From positions 1-10,174 of the forward strand of contig CANFNE010000069.1 in the NCBI GenBank assembly GCA_947448105.1: a stretch of DNA of 10,174 nt, given 5' to 3'. Position 1 is the first letter of the stretch. Each line of letters begins with the position of its first letter. This stretch comes from Burkholderiales bacterium (lineage in GTDB: Bacteria > Pseudomonadota > Gammaproteobacteria > Burkholderiales > Burkholderiaceae_C). The translations under genes were made by a program, and so were the position numbers. Below are positions 1 through 8,663 of this stretch, piece after piece. Below the pieces are notes generated by a model. It was given only the letters and a program-made list of their open reading frames with translations, searched no databases and had not been told where the DNA came from.

Positions 1-2146
<2,146 letters not shown>

Positions 2147-2163
2147 GACAAGACTCCAAAGTT

Positions 2164-2188
2164 AAAAATCGGGCCAGGCCTGGGGCCC
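2164..2188 (-). promoter_or_regulatory. Terminator-like hairpin with T-run in the ppsA leader (possible attenuator)
   Basis: Read on the minus strand, GGGCC (2188-2184) can pair with GGCCC (2175-2171) around an 8-nt loop. The hairpin is followed two bases later by five T residues (2168-2164). The ppsA Shine-Dalgarno GGAG starts at 2157, only six bases after the T-run. The position, between the candidate promoter and the start codon, would allow attenuation or translational control. The stem is only 5 bp, so chance is a real alternative. Confidence 0.3.
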
Positions 2189-2301
2189 ATGCGGGCGCTG
2201 AGGGTGGCGGTGGCGGCGGGCAAGTGGGGGCAAAACGGTGTGCCTTTTGAATTTGTGGTTTTGGCGGTCTGGCTTTGTCACCCGGGCGGGCCACAGCGCG
2301 A

Positions 2302-2332
2302 ATTGTAGGACGCGGCCCCGCGCGCAGGGCAA
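2302..2332 (-). promoter_or_regulatory. Candidate sigma-70 promoter for ppsA
   Basis: On the minus strand, TACAAT at 2302-2307 differs from the -10 consensus at one position. TTGCCC at 2327-2332 matches four of six -35 positions, but the spacer is 19 bp, longer than ideal. Transcription would start near 2295 and give a leader of about 150 nt. The same 9-mer, AATTGTAGG on the plus strand, occurs upstream of surE. This is an inference from sequence only. Confidence 0.3.
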
Positions 2333-2429
2333 AAGAACGGGGGCCACATGCAACTTGGCCCACAATGGTGCCCATGGGCCAAAGCGCAACAAGCCGGCGC
2401 CCCAACCACTTTCTTGCAAGTCCCCCACC

Positions 2430-3251
2430 ATGTCCCAACGCAGCGTATTTTTTGTGTCCGACGGTACCGGCATCACCGCCGAGACTTTTGGCAACGCGAT
2501 CCTGGCCCAATTTGAAACCAAGGCGCGCCACAACCGCATGCCCTTTATCGACACCGTGGACAAGGCCCACCAGGTGGTGCGCCAAATCAACCACGCAGGC
2601 GTGGTGGACGGCGCCAAGCCGATTGTTTTCACCACGCTGGTGAATATGGAGGTGCTACAGGTCATTCAGGCGGGCTGCCAGGGCATGCTGCTGGACATGT
2701 TTGGCATGTTTGTGCACCCGCTGGAGCAAGAACTCAACCTGAAGTCCAACCACCGCATTGGGCGCTTTAGCGACGCCAGCAAAAGCCAGGAATACCACGA
2801 CAGGATTGAGGCGATCAACTTTTCACTGGCGCACGACGACGGCCAAAGCAACCGCGACTTGGAGCAATCCGACGTGATTTTGGTGGGCGTGAGCCGCAGC
2901 GGCAAAACACCAACCTCGCTTTATCTGGCCATGCAATATGGCCTCAAAGCGTCCAACTACCCGCTGATCCCAGAAGATTTTGAACGCCGCCAGTTACCCG
3001 CCGCGCTCTTGGCGCACAAGAAAAAGATTTTTGGCTTAACCATTCAGGCCGAGCGCCTGAGTGAAATCCGCAATGAGCGGCGCCCCGACTCCAAGTACGC
3101 GTCCCTCGCGAACTGCCGCATGGAGGTGAGCGAGGCCGAAACCATGATGCGCCGCGCGGGCATCCGCTGGCTATCGACCACGACCAAGTCGATCGAGGAA
3201 ATTGCAACCACCATATTGCAGGAGTTGCACCCCGAACGGCTGGTCTATTGA
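2430..3251 (+). CDS. ppsR: PEP synthase regulatory protein (bifunctional kinase/pyrophosphorylase, DUF299)
   Basis: Controls PEP synthase by ADP-dependent phosphorylation of a threonine beside its catalytic histidine, and by phosphate-dependent removal of that phosphate; cytoplasmic. The 273-residue length is typical of the family. The N-terminus MSQRSVFFVSDGTGITAETF is the family signature. A P-loop-like nucleotide-binding motif, GVSRSGKT, lies at residues 153-160, followed by PTSLYLAMQYG. The C-terminal part holds YASLANCRMEV and the conserved RWLSTTTKSIEEIA. The reading frame is open back to 2238, but the family N-terminus fixes the ATG at 2430; there is no strong Shine-Dalgarno (CCCCCACC precedes it). 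It is divergent from its target gene ppsA across 283 bp, which supports the specific assignment to PEP synthase over the related PPDK regulator. The downstream neighbour converges, with 10 bp between stops. Confidence 0.95.
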   Translation: MSQRSVFFVSDGTGITAETFGNAILAQFETKARHNRMPFIDTVDKAHQVVRQINHAGVVDGAKPIVFTTLVNMEVLQVIQAGCQGMLLDMFGMFVHPLEQELNLKSNHRIGRFSDASKSQEYHDRIEAINFSLAHDDGQSNRDLEQSDVILVGVSRSGKTPTSLYLAMQYGLKASNYPLIPEDFERRQLPAALLAHKKKIFGLTIQAERLSEIRNERRPDSKYASLANCRMEVSEAETMMRRAGIRWLSTTTKSIEEIATTILQELHPERLVY

Positions 3252-3261
3252 CGCAACAGGC

Positions 3262-3669
3262 TTACAGGCCCAACGCGGCCAAACCGGCGCGTGCAATTTG
3301 CGCGTCTTCGCTCGATTTGACGCCGCTCACGCCTACTGCGCCCAGGCACTGGCCGTCTTTCATGATGGGCACACCGCCCTCCAACATGCCGTCGAGCGTA
3401 GGGGCGCTCAAAAACGAAAAGCGTCCGCCGTTAACCATGTCTTCGTACATCTTGGTTTCGCGCCGGCCAATGGCCGAGGTGCGCGCTTTGGACGGTGCAA
3501 TCAGGGCGGAGATGGGCGCAGCGCCGTCCAGGCGCTGCAGCCACAGCAAATTGCCGCCGTCGTCCACGATGGCAATGGTCACCGCCCAGGCGTGGGCCAG
3601 GGCTTCGGCCTCGGCAGCAGCGGCAATGGCCTTGATGTCGGCGAGTTCGAGAAAGAGTTTGTTTTTCAT
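3262..3669 (-). CDS. GlcG/HbpS-like heme-binding family protein (DUF336)
   Basis: A 135-residue protein that fills a single GlcG/HbpS (DUF336) domain. Family features visible are the N-terminal helix with LELADIKAIAAAAEAEA, then IAIVDDGGNLLWLQRLDGA (residues 32-50), SKARTSAIGRRETK (60-73), and the C-terminal GGVPIMKDGQCLGAVGVSG (98-116) followed by SSEDAQIA. Some homologues bind heme or sit in glycolate, diol or haloalkane operons, but most have no defined biochemical role; the function here is unknown. No signal peptide is evident, so it is probably cytoplasmic. The gene stands alone: convergent with ppsR and divergent from the Bax-inhibitor-like gene 182 bp away, with no glc genes nearby. 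The ATG at 3669 has no clear Shine-Dalgarno. Family assignment is strong, function weak. Confidence 0.88.
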   Translation of the reverse strand: MKNKLFLELADIKAIAAAAEAEALAHAWAVTIAIVDDGGNLLWLQRLDGAAPISALIAPSKARTSAIGRRETKMYEDMVNGGRFSFLSAPTLDGMLEGGVPIMKDGQCLGAVGVSGVKSSEDAQIARAGLAALGL

Positions 3670-3698
3670 ACTTTAAGGCTCAAAAAAATAGGGGACGC

Positions 3699-3735
3699 GC
3701 GAGCATACCCGCTCGCAGCAGGTGTCCAAAACACC
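3699..3735. repeat. Two adjacent small inverted repeats between the DUF336 gene and the Bax inhibitor-1-like gene
   Basis: GCGAGC (3699-3704) pairs with GCTCGC (3711-3716) around a 6-nt loop. Four bases on, GGTGT (3721-3725) pairs with ACACC (3731-3735) around CCAAA. They lie in the 182-bp divergent intergenic region, which otherwise holds the candidate plus-strand promoter. They could be operator or leader structures, or chance in GC-rich DNA. Confidence 0.3.
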
Positions 3736-3783
3736 GCACCGCTTGGCCAACCCCAGACAAAATCAGGGCAAACACGGCACTAA

Positions 3784-3813
3784 TTGGGAACAGCCCTTGC
3801 AAATGCCTAAAAT
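3784..3813 (+). promoter_or_regulatory. Candidate sigma-70 promoter for the Bax inhibitor-1-like gene
   Basis: TTGGGA at 3784-3789 (four of six -35 matches) and TAAAAT at 3808-3813 (five of six -10 matches) are separated by 18 bp. Transcription would start near 3820 and give a leader of about 30 nt before the ATG at 3852. Placement and spacing are good, but there is no experimental support. Confidence 0.45.
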
Positions 3814-3851
3814 CCGCCCACCTGCTATCCAGGTTTTCAAGGAGTTTGACC

Positions 3852-4547
3852 ATGAATGAACACGCAACAATGACGGACTACAGCGCGGGCTACGGCCTGT
3901 CGGCGCAAGAACGCAACAAAGTGCTGCGCAACACCTACTGGCTTTTGTCACTGAGTTTGGTTCCGACCGTTCTGGGCGCCTGGATGGGCGTGGCCTTGGG
4001 GCTGGGCCAGGTTTTCAGCGGCGGCCTGGGGCTGGTGCTGTTCCTGGGCGGCGCCTTTGGCTTCATTTACGCCATCGAAAAAACCAAGAATTCGGCCACT
4101 GGTGTGCCCGTGCTGCTGGGTTTCACCTTCTTTATGGGCTTGATGCTGTCGCGCCTGATTGAGTCCACCCTGGGCTTCAAGAACGGCCCCGAACTGATCA
4201 TGACCGCGTTCGGCGGCACGGCGGGCGTGTTTTTCCTGATGGCCAGTGTGGCGTCCGTCATCAAGCGCGATATTTCCGGTATGGGCCAGTGGCTGTTTGT
4301 TGGCACCATCGTTCTGCTGGTGGGCAGCGTCATCAATATGTTTGTCGGCTCGTCCACTGGCATGCTGGTGATGTCCATGGTGGCGATCGGCATTTTCAGC
4401 GCCTACATGCTGTATGACATCAAGCAAATCATCGACGGCGGCGAGACCAACTACATCTCCGCCACGCTGGCGCTGTACCTGGACATCATCAATGTGTTCC
4501 AAAGCCTCTTGGCGCTGTTGGGCATTTTTGGCGGCGAGCGCGAATAA
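3852..4547 (+). CDS. Bax inhibitor-1 / YccA family inner-membrane protein
   Basis: A 231-residue polytopic membrane protein of the Bax inhibitor-1 (TMBIM/YccA) family. About seven hydrophobic segments are visible, near residues 31-50, 56-75, 86-105, 115-136, 147-166, 170-189 and 203-226, after a polar cytoplasmic N-terminus. Conserved family elements are YDIKQIIDGGETNYISA (188-204) and LYLDIINVFQSLLALLG (209-225). They carry Asp189 and Asp211, which appear to correspond to the acidic pair implicated in pH-dependent Ca2+ leak in the Bacillus homologue YetJ. E. coli YccA modulates the FtsH protease; whether this protein does either job is inference. The ATG at 3852 follows AAGGAG (3839-3844) with a 7-nt gap. 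A TTG in frame at 3846 is less likely because it falls inside that spacing. Single-gene unit ending at a shared terminator. Confidence 0.93.
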   Translation: MNEHATMTDYSAGYGLSAQERNKVLRNTYWLLSLSLVPTVLGAWMGVALGLGQVFSGGLGLVLFLGGAFGFIYAIEKTKNSATGVPVLLGFTFFMGLMLSRLIESTLGFKNGPELIMTAFGGTAGVFFLMASVASVIKRDISGMGQWLFVGTIVLLVGSVINMFVGSSTGMLVMSMVAIGIFSAYMLYDIKQIIDGGETNYISATLALYLDIINVFQSLLALLGIFGGERE

Positions 4548-4566
4548 GCGACCGGCTACCCCAAAT

Positions 4567-4590
4567 AAAAAGGCCCGCGAGGGCCTTTTT
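4567..4590. terminator. Bidirectional intrinsic terminator between the Bax inhibitor-1-like gene and rlmD
   Basis: AGGCCC (4571-4576) pairs with GGGCCT (4581-4586) around a GCGA loop. Flanking A and T tracts extend the stem to 10 bp and supply a T-run for either direction. It lies 19 bp after the plus-strand stop codon and about 30 bp past the rlmD stop on the minus strand, so it should end both convergent transcripts. Confidence 0.88.
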
Positions 4591-4598
4591 TGTGGGCT

Positions 4599-4614
4599 GC
4601 CGTTTGGCAACGGC
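4599..4614. repeat. Small inverted repeat just after the rlmD stop
   Basis: GCCGTT (4599-4604) and AACGGC (4609-4614) form a perfect 6-bp stem with a TGGC tetraloop. It lies between the rlmD stop and the main terminator. It lacks its own T-run, so it may be an accessory 3'-end hairpin of the rlmD transcript. Confidence 0.4.
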
Positions 4615-4620
4615 GCGGGT

Positions 4621-6078
4621 TTACACCCGCTCAAACACCGCAATGCTTTCCACGTGCGCCGTGTGCGGAAACATATTCACCACGCCGGCCGCCGTGCAAC
4701 GGTAGCCGGCCTGCTCCACCAACACACCGGCGTCGCGCGCCAAGGTGGCGGGGTTGCAGCTGACGTAGACGATGCGCTGGGGCGGCGTCCAGTCTTGGCG
4801 CAACTCGGGCGTAGCGTGCAACTCCGCCAACGCTTGCACCAGGGCAAAAGCGCCTTCGCGTGGCGGATCAACAAGCCATTTGTCGGCACTGCCGTCGGCC
4901 ATCAGCAAGGCCGGCGTCATCTCAAACAGGTTGCGTGCGGCAAAGGTGGTGGGGGCAAGTTTGGGCGCACCAACGCGGGCTGCGTTGAGCGCCAGGTTGT
5001 CACGCGAACGCGCCACCAGCGACTCGGCGCCCTCAATCCCCAGCACTTCACGCGCTTGCGTGGCCAGCGGCAGGGTGAAATTGCCCAGGCCGCAAAACCA
5101 GTCAATCACGCGCTCGGACGGCTGCACCTTTAAGAGGCCCAAGGCGCGCGACACCAGCACGCGGTTGATGTGCGGATTCACCTGGGTGAAATCGGTGGGG
5201 CGAAACGGCATGGTGATGCCGTATTGCGGCAGCCGGTAGGCCAGTTGCCCGGTGGCGTGTCCCGGCAGCTCGTCCAGGCGCACGATGGTGTCCGGGCCCT
5301 TGGCCTGCAGCCACCATTGCACACCGGGGTGGGCCGCAGCAAAGTCGCGCAGCTTGGCCAGGTCACCGTCACTCAAGGCCACCATATGGCGCAGCACCAG
5401 CGCGGTCACGTCGCCCTGCGCGGCGCCGACAGCCGTGTCGGCCATGTCGCCTACCGCCAGCTCAATTTGCGGCAGTTGCTCGACCGCGTCCATGGAAGCC
5501 ACCAGCGCGCGCAGCGGCAGCAGCATGGCGCTCACATGGGGGGCGAGCACATGGCACTCTTTGATATCGGCCACAAAGTGGCTTTTGCGCTCGTGAAAGC
5601 CAATCAACACAGCGCCTTTTTTGCGCACAAAGCGCACCGACAGGCGCGCCCGGTAGCGGTAGCCCCAGGTCGGGCCCTCGATCGGGCGCATCACAGTTTC
5701 GGGCTTGACCTTGCCGATGTGCCAGAGGTTGTCCTCCAACACCCGCTGCTTGACCGCCACTTGGGCGCTGGCGTGCAGGTGCTGCATCTTGCAGCCGCCG
5801 CAAGAATTTGGCTGCAGGCCGAAATGCGGGCAAGCCGGGCGCACGCGCTGGGACGACTCGACGTGGATTTCAGTGAGCGTGCCCTTCTCGAAACTGCTTT
5901 TGCTGCGGTGGATATGGGCGCTGACTACCTCAAAGGGGAGCGCGCCGTCAATGAAAACCACTTTGCCGTCGCTGCGGTGGGCGACGCCCTGGGCTTCAAG
6001 ATCGAGGGATTTGACGGCCAGCCAGCCTTCGGGCAAGGCGGCGGCGGTAGCGGGTTCAGAAAGTGGGGCATCTTGCAT
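4621..6078 (-). CDS. rlmD: 23S rRNA (uracil-1939-C5)-methyltransferase RlmD (RumA)
   Basis: Uses S-adenosylmethionine to methylate C5 of U1939 (E. coli numbering) in 23S rRNA. The 485 residues hold an N-terminal TRAM-like RNA-binding domain (about 16-75), then an iron-sulfur cluster region with Cys83, Cys93, Cys96 (CGGCKMQH) and Cys175 (ADIKECHVL). The C-terminal methyltransferase domain has DWFCGLGNFTLPLA (326-339), WLVDPPREGA (401-410) and the nucleophile loop YVSCNPATLARDAG with Cys441. The protein is about 50 residues longer than E. coli RlmD (433), partly from a 4-residue insert between the first two cluster cysteines and a longer middle section. The complete cysteine set favours RlmD over RlmC and TrmA. 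It starts 17 bp after the nlpD stop, so it is probably the last gene of the surE-pcm-nlpD-rlmD operon. The ATG at 6078 has only a weak GGGG upstream. Confidence 0.95.
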   Translation of the reverse strand: MQDAPLSEPATAAALPEGWLAVKSLDLEAQGVAHRSDGKVVFIDGALPFEVVSAHIHRSKSSFEKGTLTEIHVESSQRVRPACPHFGLQPNSCGGCKMQHLHASAQVAVKQRVLEDNLWHIGKVKPETVMRPIEGPTWGYRYRARLSVRFVRKKGAVLIGFHERKSHFVADIKECHVLAPHVSAMLLPLRALVASMDAVEQLPQIELAVGDMADTAVGAAQGDVTALVLRHMVALSDGDLAKLRDFAAAHPGVQWWLQAKGPDTIVRLDELPGHATGQLAYRLPQYGITMPFRPTDFTQVNPHINRVLVSRALGLLKVQPSERVIDWFCGLGNFTLPLATQAREVLGIEGAESLVARSRDNLALNAARVGAPKLAPTTFAARNLFEMTPALLMADGSADKWLVDPPREGAFALVQALAELHATPELRQDWTPPQRIVYVSCNPATLARDAGVLVEQAGYRCTAAGVVNMFPHTAHVESIAVFERV

Positions 6079-6095
6079 GCCCCGATTGTCTCAGG

Positions 6096-6989
6096 TCAGC
6101 GCGCGGGCAAGTACTTGGACGGGTCGACCGGTTTGCCCTGCTTGCGCACCTCAAAGTGCAGCTTGACGCGGTCGGCATCGGTATTGCCCATCTCGGCGAT
6201 TTTTTGGCCTTTTTTCACCATTTGGTCCTCTTTGACCAGCAGGGTTTGGTTGTGGGCATAGGCCGTGAGGTACATGCTGTTGTGCTTGAGGATGATGAGC
6301 TTGCCGTAGCCGCGCAGGCCGGCATCGGCGTAGACCACCTTGCCGTCGGCTGCCGCCAACACCGCGTCGCCACTGGCGCCGCCAATGTCCACGCCCTTTC
6401 GGTTTTTGGACTCGTCAAAGCCATCGAGCACCTCGCCCTTGGACGGCCATGCAAAGCTGATGTCGTCTTCCGTATTGGAATTGGCGTTATTGGGCGCAGG
6501 CGTGGGCGCAGGGGCCGATGCGGCTTTGGCTGGAGCCGACGCAGCGCCCGCTGGCGGCAGCGCGGTAGAGGTGACTTTGGCCACGGCCACCGGTTTGGCT
6601 GCAACCGCCTCTTCGGGCGGCGCCACGCGCAAGACCTGGCCGATTTCGATGCGGTTGGGATTTTCCAGCGCGTTCCAGCGCGCAATATCGCGGTGGCTTT
6701 GGCCCGATTCCAGGCCGATGCGGATCAGGGTGTCGCCTTGTTTGACGGTGTAGTAGCCGGGCTTGCCGGCGTTGGGGTCGAGCGCTGGCGCCGCAGATAC
6801 CTTGGAAGCGTCAACCACCGGGGCGGGCGCGGGGCTTGCTGCGGGCACATGCGGGGCAGTGCGGCCCCGGTCTTCTACCGGCGCGCGCAAACCCGGTTTG
6901 GAGCTGCACGCTGCCAATGCCAACACGCACACCGCCGCCGACAGGGCACCCAACCGAAGCAGGCTTATTGACATCACATCCATTCCCAT
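6096..6989 (-). CDS. nlpD: NlpD-like lipoprotein, LysM plus degenerate LytM (M23) domain; probable amidase activator
   Basis: Envelope lipoprotein that in E. coli binds peptidoglycan and activates the septal amidase AmiC during cell separation. The signal peptide ends in the lipobox LALAACSS (Cys28 of the 297-residue form). A Pro/Ala-rich linker leads to a LysM domain (YYTVKQGDTLIRIG to IGQVLRV, about 79-122). A second Ala/Pro linker leads to the LytM domain (about 180-292) with GYGKLIILKHN, AYAHN and KLHFEVR. The HxGxD zinc motif reads RKGVD (Arg197) and the HLH motif reads KLH (Lys276), so two active-site histidines are missing, as in E. coli NlpD; this supports an activator over an enzyme. 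Pcm ends 9 bp upstream. The start is uncertain: ATG at 6989, 6983 or 6974 are in frame. The 6974 start gives a more standard signal peptide (MSISLLRLGAL) and has GGGA nine bases upstream. Confidence 0.93.
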   Translation of the reverse strand: MGMDVMSISLLRLGALSAAVCVLALAACSSKPGLRAPVEDRGRTAPHVPAASPAPAPVVDASKVSAAPALDPNAGKPGYYTVKQGDTLIRIGLESGQSHRDIARWNALENPNRIEIGQVLRVAPPEEAVAAKPVAVAKVTSTALPPAGAASAPAKAASAPAPTPAPNNANSNTEDDISFAWPSKGEVLDGFDESKNRKGVDIGGASGDAVLAAADGKVVYADAGLRGYGKLIILKHNSMYLTAYAHNQTLLVKEDQMVKKGQKIAEMGNTDADRVKLHFEVRKQGKPVDPSKYLPAR

Positions 6990-6998
6990 TTGTATTAT

Positions 6999-7760
6999 TT
7001 ACGCCAAGCCGGATTTTAGGGGCACAAAGTGCACCGCTTCCAGAATGGTCTGGCGCAGGCCCTGGCTGGTTTTGTCCACCACCACCAGCGCCTGGGCGGT
7101 TACGCCACCCACGGCTCCCGAAGCACGCTGGGCCACAGGCGCCACCAAGCGGCCCCCCACCGCGAGCTGGTCAGTCCAAGCGGTGGGAAGGGCATCGCCT
7201 CCCGCAGCCGCGATGATGGCGGCATAGGGCGCGCCCTGGGCGTAACCCAGCATGCCGTCGCCCAAAAGCAGGTGCAAATTGGCCAGGCGCAAAAAGCGCA
7301 AGTTTTCACGCGCCTTGTCGTGCAGGCCACGCAGCCGCTCGATGGAATAGACCTCGGTGGCCACTTCACTCAGTACCGCAGCCTGGTAGCCGCAGCCGGT
7401 GCCGATTTCGAGCACCCGGCCCAGTTTGCCTTCGGTGGACTGGCACAAGAGTTCAATCATGCGCGAAACCACACCCGGCTTAGAGATGGTTTGGCCCAGA
7501 CCAATGGGCAGGCTGGTGTCTTCGTAGGCCTGGTTGACCAGCGCGCTGTCCACAAAGCGGTGGCGCTCGACCCGACCCATGGCGGCGAGCACACGCGGGT
7601 CGCTCAGGCCTTGGCTGGCGAGCTTTTGCACCATGCGCTGGCGTACCGCCACCGAGTCCATGCCCAGGCCCTGCGGCAGGTTGATGGCCATCGGCGCTTT
7701 GGGCTTTGCAGCACTGACGCTGCTGTCTATGCGCGCCGGGAACGTGGGCCGTTGCTTCAT
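6999..7760 (-). CDS. pcm: Protein-L-isoaspartate O-methyltransferase
   Basis: Repairs aged proteins by SAM-dependent methylation of isoaspartyl residues, allowing return to normal aspartate; cytoplasmic. The 253 residues include the family sequence QAYEDTSLPIGLGQTISKP (78-95) with VVSRMIELL after it, the SAM-binding motif VLEIGTGCGYQAAVL (116-130), the acidic strand VYSIER (137-142) and GGRLVAPV (202-209). E. coli Pcm is 208 residues; the extra length is mainly a low-conservation N-terminal extension of about 35 residues before GMDSVAVRQRMVQKL. A later ATG at residue 24 (MAINLPQG) could be the start, but the first ATG overlaps the surE stop in a 4-bp ATGA arrangement (7757-7760), which argues for coupled translation from 7760. 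Second gene of the surE operon. Confidence 0.95.
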   Translation of the reverse strand: MKQRPTFPARIDSSVSAAKPKAPMAINLPQGLGMDSVAVRQRMVQKLASQGLSDPRVLAAMGRVERHRFVDSALVNQAYEDTSLPIGLGQTISKPGVVSRMIELLCQSTEGKLGRVLEIGTGCGYQAAVLSEVATEVYSIERLRGLHDKARENLRFLRLANLHLLLGDGMLGYAQGAPYAAIIAAAGGDALPTAWTDQLAVGGRLVAPVAQRASGAVGGVTAQALVVVDKTSQGLRQTILEAVHFVPLKSGLA

Positions 7761-8536
7761 GCGGGGTTGGGGCTGCCGGGCGTGGCAAAAATCGCAGCAG
7801 TTTGCGACCAGGCGTCCAGGCTCAGGTGGTCGGTCAGGTCGATTTTGAGCGGCGTGATCGACATATGGCCCTGCGTGGTGGCATGGAAGTCCGTGCCTTC
7901 GGCGTCGTCCTTGGCCGGGCCGGCGGCACCGATCCAGTACATGGTCTCGCCGCGCGGGCTAAGCTGCTGGATCACCGGTTCGGCGGCGTGGCGCTTTCCA
8001 AGGCGGCAGAGCTTGGTCGGGCCGATCTGCGCATACGGCAGGTTGGGAATGTTCACGTTCAGCAGCCAGGGTGCGGTGCCCAGCATCTGGTGCTGCGCCA
8101 TGGACAGCACCAGGTCGCGCGCCTTGCGGGCAGCGGACTCGATCTCCAGCCAGTCCTTGTGCACCTGCGAAAAGGCAATGGCTGGGATGCCAAACAAGTA
8201 GCCTTCCATGGCCGCACCCACGGTGCCCGAATAAATGGTGTCGTCACCCATGTTGGCACCGTTGTTGATGCCCGAGACCACCAGGTCTGGCCGGTAGTCC
8301 AGCAAACCTGAAAGCGCAATATGCACGCAGTCGGCCGGCGTGCCGTTCACATAACGAAAACCGTTGGCGCCCCGGTGCACGTACAAAGGCGCATTCAGGG
8401 TGAGTGCGTTGGACTTGGCGCTGTTGTTGTGCTCTGGGGCGATGACTTCCACCTCGGCCACGTCTTTGAGGGCGTTGAACAGTGCCAGCAGGCCGGGCGC
8501 CTGGTAGCCGTCGTCGTTGGAAATGAGGATTTTCAT
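7757..8536 (-). CDS. surE: 5'/3'-nucleotidase SurE
   Basis: Metal-dependent survival protein that hydrolyses nucleoside monophosphates and, in E. coli, short polyphosphate; cytoplasmic. The 259-residue length is typical. The N-terminal MKILISNDDGYQAPGLLAL carries the metal-binding pair Asp8-Asp9. Ser39 in EHNNSAKSNALTL and Asn91/Asn92 in VVSGINNGANMGDDTIYSGT complete the expected metal site. The nucleotide-binding region continues into VGAAMEGYLFGIPAIAFS. The reading frame is open far upstream (to 9028), but that stretch is antisense to the divergent oxidoreductase gene; the family N-terminus fixes the ATG at 8536. No clear Shine-Dalgarno is present. It is the first gene of a surE-pcm-nlpD-rlmD operon, overlapping pcm by 4 bp. 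Confidence 0.96.
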   Translation of the reverse strand: MKILISNDDGYQAPGLLALFNALKDVAEVEVIAPEHNNSAKSNALTLNAPLYVHRGANGFRYVNGTPADCVHIALSGLLDYRPDLVVSGINNGANMGDDTIYSGTVGAAMEGYLFGIPAIAFSQVHKDWLEIESAARKARDLVLSMAQHQMLGTAPWLLNVNIPNLPYAQIGPTKLCRLGKRHAAEPVIQQLSPRGETMYWIGAAGPAKDDAEGTDFHATTQGHMSITPLKIDLTDHLSLDAWSQTAAIFATPGSPNPA

Positions 8537-8557
8537 AAGCGCTTGGAGTGAGCGGCA

Positions 8558-8587
8558 ATTGTAGGTGTGCGCACTGCCCGGGGTCAC
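8558..8587 (-). promoter_or_regulatory. Candidate sigma-70 promoter for the surE operon
   Basis: On the minus strand, GTGACC (8582-8587, four of six -35 matches) and TACAAT (8558-8563, five of six -10 matches) are 18 bp apart. The predicted start near 8551 would leave a short leader of about 15 nt before the surE ATG. This fits the lack of a clear Shine-Dalgarno there. Sequence-only inference. Confidence 0.4.
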
Positions 8588-8663
8588 ACCTGAGACAGAT
8601 GGCCCCGGGGCAGCCAGGGCCCGCACCTCTATGATGGCCCTACATTTTTTGGAGACTGATGCG

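Noticed and set aside
2147..2429. Possible small RNA or riboswitch in the ppsA/ppsR intergenic region
   Set aside because: Apart from the short hairpin and T-run reported above, I see no conserved riboswitch architecture; nothing beyond that can be supported by eye.
3202..3783. Plus-strand open frames over the DUF336 gene (193 and 142 codons)
   Set aside because: Antisense to a clear GlcG-like protein; translations show no family features.
5170..6261. A 363-codon plus-strand open frame over rlmD and the end of nlpD
   Set aside because: Shadow of rlmD; no domain, no plausible ribosome binding site, and it crosses the boundary of two well-supported genes on the other strand.
7029..8201. A 390-codon plus-strand open frame over pcm and surE
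   Set aside because: Antisense shadow: it spans two conserved minus-strand genes and its translation resembles no known family.
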